From Pleomorphomonas sp. JP5 (lineage in GTDB: Bacteria > Pseudomonadota > Alphaproteobacteria > Rhizobiales > Pleomorphomonadaceae), in NCBI RefSeq assembly GCF_023721815.1, contig NZ_JAMDLI010000021.1, positions 124,001 to 188,000 on the forward strand: 64,000 nt of DNA, written 5' to 3'. Made by a program: the position numbers and the translations under genes. A model generated the notes under the pieces. The model saw only the letters and a program-made list of their open reading frames with translations. It had not been told where the DNA came from and did no database searches. This document shows positions 1 to 13,873 of the stretch, piece after piece; position 1 is the stretch's first letter; each line of letters begins with the position of its first letter.

Positions 1-905
1 CCGATCTTCTTCTCGATACCGGCGATGGACAGCTGGTCGGCGTCGCGGACCACCGGTACGACGAGGCCCTTGTCGGTGCCGACAGCGACGCCGATGTGGT
101 AGTAGTTCTTGTAGATAAGGTCTTCGCCGTCGATCTCGGCGTTGACGGCCGGGATCTCCTTCAGCGCCTGCACCACGGCCTTCACGAAGAAGCCCATGAA
201 GCCGAGCTTGACGCCGTGCTTCTTCTCGAACAGCTCCTTGTAGGAGGCTCTTAGCGCCATCACGCCGGTCATGTCCACCTCGTTGAAGGTGGTGAGCATG
301 GCGGCCGTGTTCTGCGCCTCCTTGAGGCGACGGGCGATGGTCTGGCGGAGCTTGCTCATCCGGACCCGCTCTTCACGACCGGCGTCGTCGGAGGCGACCG
401 GCGCACGGGGCGCTGAGGGAGCGGCGGCAGCCGAGGATGAACTCTGAACGGCGGCAACGGCCGCGAGCACGTCTTCCTTCAGCACCTGTCCGCGCTTGCC
501 AGAACCACTCTCCACGCTGGTGCCGGTTTCAGCCATGACACGAGCGGCGGCGGGTGACGGAGGCACCGGCGCGGCGGCCTTGACGGGCTCGGCCGGCTTG
601 ACGGCAGCGGCAGGTTCAGCCGGCTTGACCGGCTCGGCTGCCTTCGGCGCGGGAGCAGCCGCCTCGGAAGCCGGGCCGAGTGACCCCAGAAGGGCACCGA
701 CGCCGACGGTCTCGCCAGCCTCGACCAGAACTTCGGACAGCGTGCCGTTGGCGGGCGCCGGCACTTCGATGGTCACCTTGTCGGTTTCGAGCTCGACCAG
801 AGGCTCTTCCGCCTTCACGGCTTCGCCTACTTTCTTGAACCAGCGGCCGATGGTGGCCTCAGTAACCGATTCGCCGAGCGTCGGGACGCGGATCTCGTTG
901 CTCAT
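1..905 (-). CDS. sucB: 2-oxoglutarate dehydrogenase E2, dihydrolipoyl succinyltransferase (partial)
   Basis: E2 core of the 2-oxoglutarate dehydrogenase complex, transferring succinyl from lipoyl-lysine to CoA. Translation from the ATG at 905 begins [20 protein letters not shown]. It shows a lipoyl domain with the lipoylation site [11 protein letters not shown] at about residues 39-49, then a flexible Ala/Pro/Lys/Glu linker with repeated KPAEP units. A peripheral-subunit-binding segment ([11 protein letters not shown]) and the first part of the catalytic domain ([14 protein letters not shown]) follow. About 301 codons are present; the C-terminal catalytic HxxxD region lies beyond the left edge. 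The start is 62 nt downstream of the sucA stop, consistent with one transcript. lpdA would be expected beyond the edge but is not seen. Confidence 0.96.
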   Translation of the reverse strand, partial: MSNEIRVPTLGESVTEATIGRWFKKVGEAVKAEEPLVELETDKVTIEVPAPANGTLSEVLVEAGETVGVGALLGSLGPASEAAAPAPKAAEPVKPAEPAAAVKPAEPVKAAAPVPPSPAAARVMAETGTSVESGSGKRGQVLKEDVLAAVAAVQSSSSAAAAPSAPRAPVASDDAGREERVRMSKLRQTIARRLKEAQNTAAMLTTFNEVDMTGVMALRASYKELFEKKHGVKLGFMGFFVKAVVQALKEIPAVNAEIDGEDLIYKNYYHIGVAVGTDKGLVVPVVRDADQLSIAGIEKKI

Positions 906-967
906 TTGAGCTTCTCTCCAGATGCGAAAAGGGGTGGAGACGGCCGGATGGCCGCCCCGAGGACCGT

Positions 968-3937
968 TCAGCCGAGCGCTTCGTCAAGGAAGGCGGCGAG
1001 CTGGGCGAGGTGCTTGGACATCAGGCCGGTAGCGGTGGCCGCGGCCGGTGCCCGTCCGGCGTAGCGGGCGCGCGGGTTCTTGGCGCCGATCTGCTTCAGG
1101 ACCCATTCGAGGTAGGGATCGATGAAGGTCCAGGAGCCCATGTTCTTGGGCTCTTCCTGACACCAGACGTGCTCGGCGTTCGGGAAGCGACCGAGTTCGT
1201 TGACCAGCGCCTTTGCCGGGAAGGGATAGAGCTGCTCGACACGCAGGAGATAGACGTCGTCAACGCCCCGCTTCTCGCGCTCCTCGAGGAGATCGTAATA
1301 GACCTTGCCCGAGCACATCACCACGCGGCGAATCTCGGCATCCGGCTTCAGACGCACGGTCACGGTCCCTGGATCCGACTCGGCGTGATCCCACAGCAGA
1401 CGGTGGAACGAGGTCTCCGCCCCCATGTCGGCAAGCCTGGAGACCGCCCGCTTGTGACGCAAGAGCGACTTCGGCGTCATCAGGATCAGCGGCTTGCGGA
1501 AATCGCGCGTCAGCTGGCGCCTGAGGATATGGAAGTAGTTGGCCGGCGTCGTGCAGTTGGCGACCTGCATGTTGTCCTCGGCGCACAGCTGCAGCCAGCG
1601 CTCGAGACGAGCCGACGAGTGCTCCGGCCCCTGACCTTCGTAGCCATGCGGCAGCAGGCAGACGAGACCGGACATCCTGAGCCACTTGCGCTCGCCGCCG
1701 GAAATGAACTGGTCGAAGACGACCTGCGCACCGTTGGCGAAGTCGCCGAACTGCGCTTCCCAGAGGGTCAGCGCATTGGGACGAGACAGCGAGTAGCCGT
1801 ATTCGAAGCCGAGCACCGCCTCTTCCGACAACATGGAATTGATGGCTTCGAAGGGGGCCTGCTCCGGGGACAGATTGGCGAGCGGGATATAGCGCGCCTC
1901 CGTCTCTTGATCGTAGAGCACAGCATGACGCTGGCTGAAGGTGCCGCGCTCGCAGTCCTGGCCCGACAGGCGGATCTTGTGGCCACCGAGGGCCAGAGAA
2001 CCGAAAGCCAGCGCCTCGCCGAGGGCCCAGTCGATGCCTTCGCCAGTCTCGATCGCCTTCTTGCGGGTGTCGAGGAAGCGCTGGATCGTCCGGTGGGCGT
2101 TGAAGGTCGGCGGCACCGTGTTGATCTTGATGCCGATTTCCCTGAGCGTATCGATGTTGACACCGGACTGGCCGCGCCGCTGTTCGTCGAAACTGTCGGC
2201 CACCCTGAGGCCTGCCCAGGCGCCATCGAGCCAGTCGGCCTTGTTGGGCTTGTAGGCTTGCCCCGCCTCATACTCCTGATCGAGCTTCTGGCGGAAGGCG
2301 GCCTGCATGCCGATCACTTCGTCCTGGGAAACGACACCCTCGTCGATCAGCTTCTTGGCGTAGATCTGCAGTGTCGTCGCATGGCCGCGGATCTTGGAAT
2401 ACATGATCGGCTGGGTGAAGCCCGGCTCATCACCTTCGTTATGGCCGAAGCGGCGATAGCAAATCATGTCGACCACGACCGGCTTATGGAACTTCTGCCG
2501 GTAATCGATGGCGACCTTGGCTGCGTAGACCACGGCTTCGGGGTCGTCGCCGTTGACGTGCAGGATCGGCGCCTCGACCATCTTGGCCACGTCGGAGGGA
2601 TAGGGCGACGACCGCGAGAAGTGCGGGTTGGTGGTGAAGCCGATCTGGTTGTTGACGATGAAGTGGATCGAACCGCCGACGCGGTGGCCGCGCAGCTGGC
2701 TGAGGCCGAAGCACTCGGCAACAACCCCCTGGCCGGCGAAGGCTGCGTCGCCGTGCAGCAACAAGGGGAGAACCTTGACGCGCTCGTGCAGCGGGATGAT
2801 GTCGCCTTCCCAGACAGTGGCGGAAACATCCTGCTTGGCGCGGACCTTGCCGAGCACCACCGGGTTGACGATCTCGAGATGAGAGGGGTTGGGCGTCAGG
2901 CTGAGATGCACCTTGTTGCCGTCAAACTCGCGATCCGAGGAGGCACCGAGGTGGTACTTGACGTCGCCCGAGCCTTCGACGTCGTCGGGAGCGTAAGAGC
3001 CCCCCTTGAACTCGTGGAACAGGGCCCTGTGCGGCTTGGCCATCACCTGGGTCAGCACATTGAGGCGGCCGCGATGCGGCATGCCCAGCACGATCTCCTT
3101 CACGCCGAGATTGCCGCCACGCTTGATGATCTGCTCGAGCGCCGGGATCAGGCTTTCGCCACCGTCGAGGCCGAAGCGCTTGGTACCGGTATACTTGACG
3201 TCGAGGAACTTCTCGAACCCCTCGGCTTCCACCAGCTTGTTGAGAATGGCCTTTTTGCCATTATCGGTGAACTCGATCTGCTTGTCCGGACCCTCGATGC
3301 GCTCCTGGATCCAGGCCTTCTCCTCGGGAGAGGAAATGTGCATGAACTCGTAGCCGATGGTGCCGCAGTATGTGCGCTTCAGGATTTCGATCATCTGGCG
3401 CACGGTGGCGTATTCCAGCCCGAGCACGTGATCGATGAAGATCGGTCGATCCATGTCGGCTTCGGTAAAGCCGTAGCTCGCCGGGTGCAGCTCTTCATGG
3501 TCGAGCTTCTTGGCGACACCGATCGGATCGAGATCGGCGTGGAGATGGCCGCGCATGCGGTAGGCGCGGATCATCATGATGGCACGGACCGAATCGAGCG
3601 TCGCCTGCCTGAGTTCCTCGGCAGTGATGCCGGCCGGCTGCGCCTTCGCCTCGATCTTCTTTTCCAGGACCTTGCTGGCCTCGGGCCAGTTGCCGTCAAG
3701 CGCCGAAACCAGCTCACCATTGGCCTTGGGCGGCCAGTCGGTCCGCGTCCAGCTGGCACCTCGCGCGCTCTGCGCCGTCGTCGGCTCGGAGAGGGCGTCG
3801 AAGACCTCTCGCCACTCGGGATCGACCGAGGTGGGATCGGCAAGGTAGCGAGCCTCGAGCGCCTCGATATAGGCGGCATTGCCGCCATAGAGGAACGAGG
3901 TTCCGGCGAAAGCGTCGTTATCGTTCTGCCGTGCCAT
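968..3937 (-). CDS. sucA: 2-oxoglutarate dehydrogenase E1 component
   Basis: Thiamine-diphosphate-dependent E1 that decarboxylates 2-oxoglutarate and succinylates E2 lipoate. From the ATG at 3937 the protein is 989 aa, close to the usual alphaproteobacterial length, and starts [20 protein letters not shown]. Family landmarks include [11 protein letters not shown], a ThDP-binding region containing [12 protein letters not shown] and [10 protein letters not shown], and the C-terminal [10 protein letters not shown] region. The frame stays open upstream to a TTG at 4030 preceded by a GGAGG-like sequence. I prefer the ATG because family members normally start at this MA..Q motif. The plus strand carries a 1000-codon open frame opposite this gene, which I take as a codon-bias shadow. 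Confidence 0.96.
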   Translation of the reverse strand: MARQNDNDAFAGTSFLYGGNAAYIEALEARYLADPTSVDPEWREVFDALSEPTTAQSARGASWTRTDWPPKANGELVSALDGNWPEASKVLEKKIEAKAQPAGITAEELRQATLDSVRAIMMIRAYRMRGHLHADLDPIGVAKKLDHEELHPASYGFTEADMDRPIFIDHVLGLEYATVRQMIEILKRTYCGTIGYEFMHISSPEEKAWIQERIEGPDKQIEFTDNGKKAILNKLVEAEGFEKFLDVKYTGTKRFGLDGGESLIPALEQIIKRGGNLGVKEIVLGMPHRGRLNVLTQVMAKPHRALFHEFKGGSYAPDDVEGSGDVKYHLGASSDREFDGNKVHLSLTPNPSHLEIVNPVVLGKVRAKQDVSATVWEGDIIPLHERVKVLPLLLHGDAAFAGQGVVAECFGLSQLRGHRVGGSIHFIVNNQIGFTTNPHFSRSSPYPSDVAKMVEAPILHVNGDDPEAVVYAAKVAIDYRQKFHKPVVVDMICYRRFGHNEGDEPGFTQPIMYSKIRGHATTLQIYAKKLIDEGVVSQDEVIGMQAAFRQKLDQEYEAGQAYKPNKADWLDGAWAGLRVADSFDEQRRGQSGVNIDTLREIGIKINTVPPTFNAHRTIQRFLDTRKKAIETGEGIDWALGEALAFGSLALGGHKIRLSGQDCERGTFSQRHAVLYDQETEARYIPLANLSPEQAPFEAINSMLSEEAVLGFEYGYSLSRPNALTLWEAQFGDFANGAQVVFDQFISGGERKWLRMSGLVCLLPHGYEGQGPEHSSARLERWLQLCAEDNMQVANCTTPANYFHILRRQLTRDFRKPLILMTPKSLLRHKRAVSRLADMGAETSFHRLLWDHAESDPGTVTVRLKPDAEIRRVVMCSGKVYYDLLEEREKRGVDDVYLLRVEQLYPFPAKALVNELGRFPNAEHVWCQEEPKNMGSWTFIDPYLEWVLKQIGAKNPRARYAGRAPAAATATGLMSKHLAQLAAFLDEALG

Positions 3938-4056
3938 GTGCGTTTCGGAGCCGTCCGCTCCGTCCTCGCGTTCCGGCGACAGCACGATCGCGTCGCCGTA
4001 GGTAGATGGTGACCCCGCGGACGGCGACAATCCGCCTCCGCGAGATCCTCTCGGTC

Positions 4057-4077
4057 GGTGAGGCGCTGCGCCTCACC
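4057..4077 (-). other. Intercistronic hairpin at the sucD stop codon
   Basis: A perfect 9-bp inverted repeat (GGTGAGGCG / CGCCTCACC, 3-nt loop) spans 4057-4077. On the minus strand its 5' arm contains the sucD stop codon (4073-4075). It is not followed by a T-run, so it is unlikely to be an intrinsic terminator. An mRNA-stabilising or translation-modulating hairpin between sucD and sucA is an inference. Confidence 0.6.
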
Positions 4078-4987
4078 CCTTCAAACGTTCGGCCAACGTA
4101 CGGCCAAGCTGTGCCGGGGACGGCGAAACGACAATGCCCGCCGCCTCCATCGCGGCGATCTTGTCCTCGGCGCCACCCTTGCCACCGGAAATCACCGCGC
4201 CAGCGTGCCCCATGGTGCGGCCGGGCGGCGCCGTGCGACCGGCAATGAAGCCGACGGTCGGCTTCATGCGGCCACGCCTGGCCTCATCCTTCAGGAACTC
4301 AGCCGCCGCCTCCTCGGCCGAGCCGCCAATTTCACCGATCATGACGATCGAGGTCGTCTCGGGGTCGGCGAGGAACATTTCCAGCACGTCGATGAACTCG
4401 GTTCCCTTCACGGGATCACCGCCAATGCCGACAGCCGTCGTCTGGCCGAGCCCCTCGTTCGTCGTCTGGAACACCGCTTCGTAGGTCAAGGTTCCCGAGC
4501 GCGACACGATACCGACCGAGCCCCGCCGGAAAATCGAGCCGGGCATGATGCCGATCTTGCATTCGCCGGGCGTCAGCACGCCGGGGCAGTTGGGACCGAG
4601 CAGACGCGACGCCGAGCGATCGAGCCGGGCCTTCACCTTCACCATGTCGAGCACGGGAATGCCCTCGGTGATCGTGACGATCAGAGGCATTTCGGCGTCA
4701 ATCGCCTCGATGATCGAAGCGCCAGCCGCCTTGGGCGGCACATAAACCACCGAGGCGTTGGCCCCGGTCTTCTCGCGCGCTTCTGCGACGGTGTCGAACA
4801 CCGGCAGAAGCGCCTTGCTGCCGTCGGGCAACGTGCCTTCCCAGGTGGTGCCACCCTTGCCCGGGGTGACGCCGGCAACCATCTTGGTGCCGCAGTAGCC
4901 GAGGGATTGCTCGGTGTGGAACGTGCCGGTCTTGCCGGTCAGGCCCTGGACGACGACCTTGGTGTCCTTGTTGACGAGGATGGACAT
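4073..4987 (-). CDS. sucD: Succinate-CoA ligase, ADP-forming, alpha subunit
   Basis: Alpha subunit of succinyl-CoA synthetase (304 aa, normal length), which binds CoA and carries the phosphohistidine. The N-terminal Rossmann region reads [15 protein letters not shown] with the CoA-binding pattern, and [20 protein letters not shown] follows at about residue 120. The active-site histidine lies in the [13 protein letters not shown] stretch near residue 245. The gene begins 4 nt after the sucC stop, so the two subunits are translationally close. It is followed by a hairpin and then sucA. Confidence 0.97.
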   Translation of the reverse strand: MSILVNKDTKVVVQGLTGKTGTFHTEQSLGYCGTKMVAGVTPGKGGTTWEGTLPDGSKALLPVFDTVAEAREKTGANASVVYVPPKAAGASIIEAIDAEMPLIVTITEGIPVLDMVKVKARLDRSASRLLGPNCPGVLTPGECKIGIMPGSIFRRGSVGIVSRSGTLTYEAVFQTTNEGLGQTTAVGIGGDPVKGTEFIDVLEMFLADPETTSIVMIGEIGGSAEEAAAEFLKDEARRGRMKPTVGFIAGRTAPPGRTMGHAGAVISGGKGGAEDKIAAMEAAGIVVSPSPAQLGRTLAERLKG

Positions 4988-4991
4988 CGCG

Positions 4992-6188
<1,197 letters not shown>

Positions 6189-6256
6189 CCGGAAGTCCTT
6201 GGCTGAGGAGTGAGAGGGCTATCTGAGTGAAAATGCGGATGGATTCGCCGGAGACG

Positions 6257-6288
6257 AAAAGGCCGGGTCGCCGTCTGGCGGCCCGGCC
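6257..6288 (-). terminator. Intrinsic terminator or attenuator after mdh
   Basis: On the minus strand a 12-bp GC-rich stem (GGCCGGGCCGCC / GGCGACCCGGCC, one G-T position, 4-nt loop) is followed by TTTTCG. It lies between the mdh stop (6304) and the sucC start (6188). This fits a Rho-independent terminator that could lower sucCDAB expression relative to mdh. Part of the run may read through. Confidence 0.65.
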
Positions 6289-6303
6289 CATGTTTTCAGA
6301 CGA

Positions 6304-7269
<966 letters not shown>

Positions 7270-7413
7270 TTATTACCTTTCCCTTTACGTAAAGGTTAGT
7301 TAGATCGAAATCGATCGGCATGGAATTACAATGATCGTCAGTCGCGTGCAAGCGAGACTATCGGGGAAAGTCAACTTTTCACGAAGACGATACCAGTTTG
7401 CCGACCTACTTCT

Positions 7414-8589
7414 TCATGCGGTAGGTGACGCTTGCGTCATGCTACCTTGGGGTGAATGTTTGACGGGTGGATTGGCCGCGCGACGCAGCCACGTTTCGGT
7501 GCGCATCTCGACAAGCCGCGAGGCCGTGCGCGCGAACTCGAAGGCTTCGTTTCCCTCCTTCGCCATGTAGAGATCTGCCGGTTCGCCATCGGCCGTCAGC
7601 ACGAGCGCACGGCCTGCATCATAAAGCACATCGACCAGGGTGATGAAACGCTTGGCCTTGTTGCGCTCGCCAGGGGCGATGCGGGGCACGCCGGTCACCA
7701 TGACAAGTTCGAAATGACGGGCGATCGCGCGATAGTCGGCGGCGCCGAGCGGCTGATCACAAAGCTCCACGAAGGTGAAGCGGGCGCGGCGGTCGGCGGC
7801 GCGCCGCACATGAACGAGCCGCCCCTTGACGCGCAGATCGCATCCGGCCTCACCGCCGGCCGACAGGTCCAGCCACAGGCGTTCGGCGGCAGCGTCCGTG
7901 GCCGCCCCTAGGGGGGAAAGATAGACATCGGCCGCCGAAAGTCCCTCAAGCCGATGATCGACGCCGTCCCGGAGGTGGACGATCTCGCAATGCTCTTTCA
8001 GGATGCCCACGAAAGGAAGGAAACTCTGGCGATTGAGACCGTTCCAGTAGAGACGATCGGGGGCGACATTGGAGGTCGCGACCAGGGTCAAGCCAAGATC
8101 GAAGAGCCGGCCGAACAGGCGGCCGAGAAGCATGGCGTCGGCAATATCCGTCACCGAGAACTCGTCAAAACAGAGGAGTTCCACCTCGTTCGCGAGGGAC
8201 CGCGCCACGATCTCGACGGGATCCCGCTGGTCGCCGGCCGCCATGGCTCGCCTCGCCGTGGCGATGGCCTCGTGCATGTCGGCCATGAAGGCGTGAAAAT
8301 GCTGCCGTCGCTTCCTGCCGACCGGCGCCACCTCGTGGAAGCGGTCCATCAGAAGCGTCTTGCCACGCCCCACACCGCCCCAGACGTACAGACCACGCAC
8401 TGTCGGCGCCGCTCCCACCGGAATGAGACCGAGTAGACGACGGCGCGGGCGCGGCGTACCGAACCGCTTGAGCAGTCGATCGAAGGCTATGGCGGCCTGC
8501 CGTTGCGCGGAGTCGGCCGCCAACCGGCCAGCAGCAACCTCCCCATCGAGCCAATGGGCGATTTGGCCGACCGGTCCGTCCGCCACCAT
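7414..8589 (-). CDS. zapE: Cell division protein ZapE (AFG1-like ATPase)
   Basis: P-loop ATPase of the AFG1/ZapE family, linked to Z-ring regulation in E. coli. The start is the ATG at 8589 (MVADGPVGQIAHWLDGEVAA), giving 391 aa. The same frame stays open far upstream, but that part overlaps the lipoprotein gene and is not family-like. Visible motifs are GLYVWGGVGRGKTLLMD (Walker A, about residue 75) and ELLCFDEFSVTDIADAM (Walker B with the family DEF-V-D pattern). FVELCDQPLGAADY and a C-terminal sensor region (NKAKRFITLVDVLYD) follow. Location next to the TCA operon is common in this bacterial group. The protein is probably cytoplasmic or membrane-associated. Confidence 0.93.
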   Translation of the reverse strand: MVADGPVGQIAHWLDGEVAAGRLAADSAQRQAAIAFDRLLKRFGTPRPRRRLLGLIPVGAAPTVRGLYVWGGVGRGKTLLMDRFHEVAPVGRKRRQHFHAFMADMHEAIATARRAMAAGDQRDPVEIVARSLANEVELLCFDEFSVTDIADAMLLGRLFGRLFDLGLTLVATSNVAPDRLYWNGLNRQSFLPFVGILKEHCEIVHLRDGVDHRLEGLSAADVYLSPLGAATDAAAERLWLDLSAGGEAGCDLRVKGRLVHVRRAADRRARFTFVELCDQPLGAADYRAIARHFELVMVTGVPRIAPGERNKAKRFITLVDVLYDAGRALVLTADGEPADLYMAKEGNEAFEFARTASRLVEMRTETWLRRAANPPVKHSPQGSMTQASPTA

Positions 8590-8597
8590 TCGGGCTA

Positions 8598-9101
8598 TCA
8601 GCCGCGGAAGAACTGTACGCCGCGCTTGCTGACGTCGGTCAGACCGGAGTAGCGATTGGGAGCTGCGGTATAGAGACGAGCGACGACAGCGCCGGACGCA
8701 TCCTTCAGCAGGATTTCCTTGCCAGCGACGTCCCAGGCGCCAATGGCCTTCAACTCGTCGGACACGCACCCACGAGTCGACGCGCGGTAGCCGCCGCTCC
8801 AGGTGGTCAGATTCATGGACAGCTGGCAGGTTTCGCCGGCCGAGGCCAGCGTCCAGCCACCGATCAGATCGGCCTTGCGTACCTCGGTAGCGGCAGCTGG
8901 ATTGACGGTCGGCGCGGCCATGGCGACATCTGCCGTCGGCTGCGACATAACCGGAGCAACCGGTGCCGGCAGAGCCTGGCTCGCTACGGGATTGACGGGC
9001 TGCGGTGCCAGCGGAGCGATGCGCGGCGGAGGCGGTGCGTAGCTGCCGCAGGCAGCAAGTGCGAGGACAGAAACGACGGAGGCGGCGGCGGTGATGCGCA
9101 T
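8598..9101 (-). CDS. Inh/Omp19-type protease-inhibitor lipoprotein
   Basis: Predicted lipoprotein of 167 aa. The signal peptide ends in a lipobox, LALAACG, with the lipidated cysteine at about residue 19. A Pro/Ala-rich linker follows, then a C-terminal domain of about 100 aa (IGGWTLASAGETCQLSM...YSGLTDVSKRGVQFFR). This resembles the AprI/Inh beta-barrel metalloprotease-inhibitor family, which includes Brucella Omp19. A conserved Cys pair (ETCQL and RGCVSDE) probably forms a disulfide. The stop is 9 nt upstream of the zapE start. Surface or periplasmic protease inhibition is inferred from family resemblance only. Confidence 0.8.
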   Translation of the reverse strand: MRITAAASVVSVLALAACGSYAPPPPRIAPLAPQPVNPVASQALPAPVAPVMSQPTADVAMAAPTVNPAAATEVRKADLIGGWTLASAGETCQLSMNLTTWSGGYRASTRGCVSDELKAIGAWDVAGKEILLKDASGAVVARLYTAAPNRYSGLTDVSKRGVQFFRG

Positions 9102-9305
9102 CAGGTGAGGCTCCCAAGGAACGAAGAGAAGGCGCCGTGGCTCCCAGCGTGATTCTCTTCATGGCGGCAGATGATAGCTGCCCCCGCCCCGGAGGGGAAC
9201 CGGAGGCTGAAGAAACTTCAAAATAGAAATAAATACTCATGGTCGTCGTTGCATGGAAGACGCGGAAGCCGCAAGATGCTCCTCGTGTTCGGGGGACCAC
9301 GTCGT

Positions 9306-9638
9306 ATGTTGTCATTCGTTGCGCGTGTTTTTGGCCTTGTGCTGTTTGCCATTGGCGTTGTGGCGCTGATTTCCGATGGCATTTCGTCGATCGCTGCCGA
9401 CGCGGTGGTCATGACACCTTTGTCCGAAAGCCTGTCTCTCATCGCGCCGGATTTCGTCGATCAGGTAGAGACGGCGCTAAAGCCTCTCGTCGGAGAGGCG
9501 ACCTGGGCCGAATGGGGCTCCGTTGTGCTCGCCTGGCCGACCCTCGCTGTTGCCGGCATTTCCGGCATCTTTCTGATGCTGGCCGGTGCCCGCCGTTCGC
9601 CGCGCCCGACAAAGAGCCATGTCGGTTTTACCATCTGA
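9306..9638 (+). CDS. Small membrane protein of unknown function
   Basis: 110-aa protein starting MLSFVARVFGLVLFAIGVVA at an ATG preceded by a GGGGGA ribosome site. Two hydrophobic segments (about residues 3-27 and 80-102) are separated by a hydrophilic stretch of about 50 residues containing DFVDQVETALKPLVGEATWAEWG. The tail is basic (GARRSPRPTKSH). I recognise no family with confidence. It is divergent from the lipoprotein gene and its 3' end overlaps the DUF429 gene by 20 nt in a different frame, suggesting cotranscription. An in-frame ATG at 9276 is possible but less likely. Confidence 0.65.
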   Translation: MLSFVARVFGLVLFAIGVVALISDGISSIAADAVVMTPLSESLSLIAPDFVDQVETALKPLVGEATWAEWGSVVLAWPTLAVAGISGIFLMLAGARRSPRPTKSHVGFTI

Positions 9639-10449
9639 GAAAGTCGTACTCGGCATTGACGCGGCTTGGACCGCGGTCAACCCCAGCGGCATCGCCCTTG
9701 TCGGCCAGACCGGTTCGACCTGGCATCTGATCGCCGCGGCAGCCTCAGCCGAAGAGTTCGTCGGCTTGGCCGACGGTGGCATGGGGACCGGACCGGCGGC
9801 CCTGATCGCGACCGCTCGCCATCTGGCCGGCAAAGCGCCCGATCTCGTCACAGTAGACATGCCGATGATGGACACTCCGATCATCGCACGCCGAACTGCC
9901 GACAATGCCATCAACCGAGCCTATTCGGGCCGAGGCGCCGGCACCCATTCGCCAACTCTGGATCGCCCCGGAGAGGTCGGACGCGCCCTGGAGGCCGGAC
10001 TTTCCGCCGCCGGCTACCCGCTCGCCACCCTTGATGTCCGCCCGCCATGCCGCGTGGAGATCTATCCGCATCCGGCGCTGATCGAGCTCCTCGGCGCCGC
10101 CTATCGTCTCCCCTACAAAGCCGGCAACACTGGCAAATACTGGAGAGACTTGCCGCTCATCGAACGCCGCGCCCGCCTTTACGAGGTTTGGAAGAGTATC
10201 GTCGCAGCCCTCGACGAAGTTTTGATCGGCAGCGCCATCGCCCTTCCCCTCCCGCCGGAGGGCGCACGCGGCCGAAGCCTCAAGGCCTTCGAGGATCGTC
10301 TCGACGCCGTCGTCGCCGCCTTTGTCGGCGCCATGGTGCTCGACGGCCGGGCACGACCCTATGGCGATGCGTCATCGGCGGTCTGGGTGCCCCGTGGCCC
10401 CGCTCGCCCGCAGAAGGAAGAGGCCACGCCGAAGACCAGCCCGGCCTGA
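9619..10449 (+). CDS. DUF429 domain protein
   Basis: 276-aa protein with the DUF429 pattern, predicted to adopt an RNase H-like fold. It begins with an acidic strand VVLGIDAAWTAVNPSGIALV, followed by LVTVDMPMMD, ARRTADNAINRAY and VEIYPHPALIELLG, and ends with a segment containing FEDRLDAVVAAFVGAMVL. The acidic residues in GIDAAW, VDMP and EDRLDA sit where RNase H-like enzymes hold catalytic carboxylates. The substrate is unknown. The preferred start is the ATG at 9619 inside the end of the preceding gene; an upstream in-frame ATG at 9586 is less plausible. Confidence 0.75.
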   Translation: MSVLPSEKVVLGIDAAWTAVNPSGIALVGQTGSTWHLIAAAASAEEFVGLADGGMGTGPAALIATARHLAGKAPDLVTVDMPMMDTPIIARRTADNAINRAYSGRGAGTHSPTLDRPGEVGRALEAGLSAAGYPLATLDVRPPCRVEIYPHPALIELLGAAYRLPYKAGNTGKYWRDLPLIERRARLYEVWKSIVAALDEVLIGSAIALPLPPEGARGRSLKAFEDRLDAVVAAFVGAMVLDGRARPYGDASSAVWVPRGPARPQKEEATPKTSPA

Positions 10450-10646
10450 AGGACCACCTCGAAGGCCCGACCAGCTTCACATCGCGCAACCATTGTTCGC
10501 CTACGCCCTCGTGAAGATCACCACCGGCTCTCGCCGTAGCTCGTATCCCGCGCCGCTGGCGGACATTCACTGGCTGATGTCGCTTGACGGATCCGAGTAC
10601 ACCCGAGACGGTACATCGAACCGTGGCATAGCGAGGTCATGCGATC

Positions 10647-11150
10647 GTGCTCGAAACCGAAAGACTGATCCTGCGTCCCTCGCGGCGCGCGGACGTTCCG
10701 GAGCTTTTTGAGTTCCTCGGAGATCGCACGGCAATGCACTATACCCACCGCGACGAAACCCTGCGGGACTGTCGACGGCGGGTGATGGTCCATGAGTGGC
10801 GAAGACGACGCGATGGTTGTGCGCCATGGGTGGTGGCGCGTCGCGAGGATGCCCGCGTCATAGGATGGGGTGGCTTGTACGAAGACCCTTTCGATCCGGG
10901 GTGGGGTTTCGAGGTAGGGTACTTTTTCCGGCCTGAAGCCTGGGGAAACGGCTATGCTTCCGAGCTCGTCCGCGCCGCATTGGGCGTGGCGGATCGGCAA
11001 CTTAGGCTTCGCGAGGTCTGGGCGATGGCCCACCCGGATAACGGAGGCTCAAAGCGAGTTCTGGAGAAGGCCGGTTTTCTGTTCGCCCGCCATCTTCCCG
11101 ACCGAAACCGACTGTTGTTCCGAAGACCCCATCCGGCCGGAGAGCCATGA
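10647..11150 (+). CDS. GNAT family N-acetyltransferase (RimJ/RimL type)
   Basis: 167-aa acetyltransferase beginning at GTG with the RimJ/RimL-type opening MLETERLILRPSRRADVPEL. The acetyl-CoA-binding region includes GYFFRPEAWGNGYASELVRA (motif A, about residue 90) and a C-terminal NGGSKRVLEKAGF motif typical of ribosomal-protein or small-molecule acetyltransferases. No RBS is obvious. Its base composition looks slightly less GC-rich at third positions than its neighbours, a weak hint of different ancestry. It stands alone between the DUF429 gene and gyrB. Confidence 0.82.
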   Translation: MLETERLILRPSRRADVPELFEFLGDRTAMHYTHRDETLRDCRRRVMVHEWRRRRDGCAPWVVARREDARVIGWGGLYEDPFDPGWGFEVGYFFRPEAWGNGYASELVRAALGVADRQLRLREVWAMAHPDNGGSKRVLEKAGFLFARHLPDRNRLLFRRPHPAGEP

Positions 11151-11250
11151 TCGGACATAGGCGATCGACCGAGCTACCCTGGCAGCCCGGAGGGGCAGCC
11201 AAGGTCCACTCAACTGTCATACGCCAAGATTTGGCCAAGCGGGATCGACG

Positions 11251-13785
<2,535 letters not shown>

Positions 13786-13873
13786 TCAATCGCCTCTAGG
13801 AGCATTTAGTCCACAGGGGCGATGGTGGCCGCACCATGGCCCGGCAATCGGGTGGAAATGGGGCGAATCAGGC

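Noticed and set aside
1010-4012. 1000-codon open frame on the plus strand opposite sucA
   Set aside because: Its sequence has no family character and mirrors a strongly conserved gene. Long antisense frames are expected from GC-rich codon bias.
8590-9315. Long N-terminal extension of the zapE frame
   Set aside because: It overlaps the lipoprotein gene on the same strand, and the translated part has no ZapE-like sequence. The ATG at 8589 gives the expected length.
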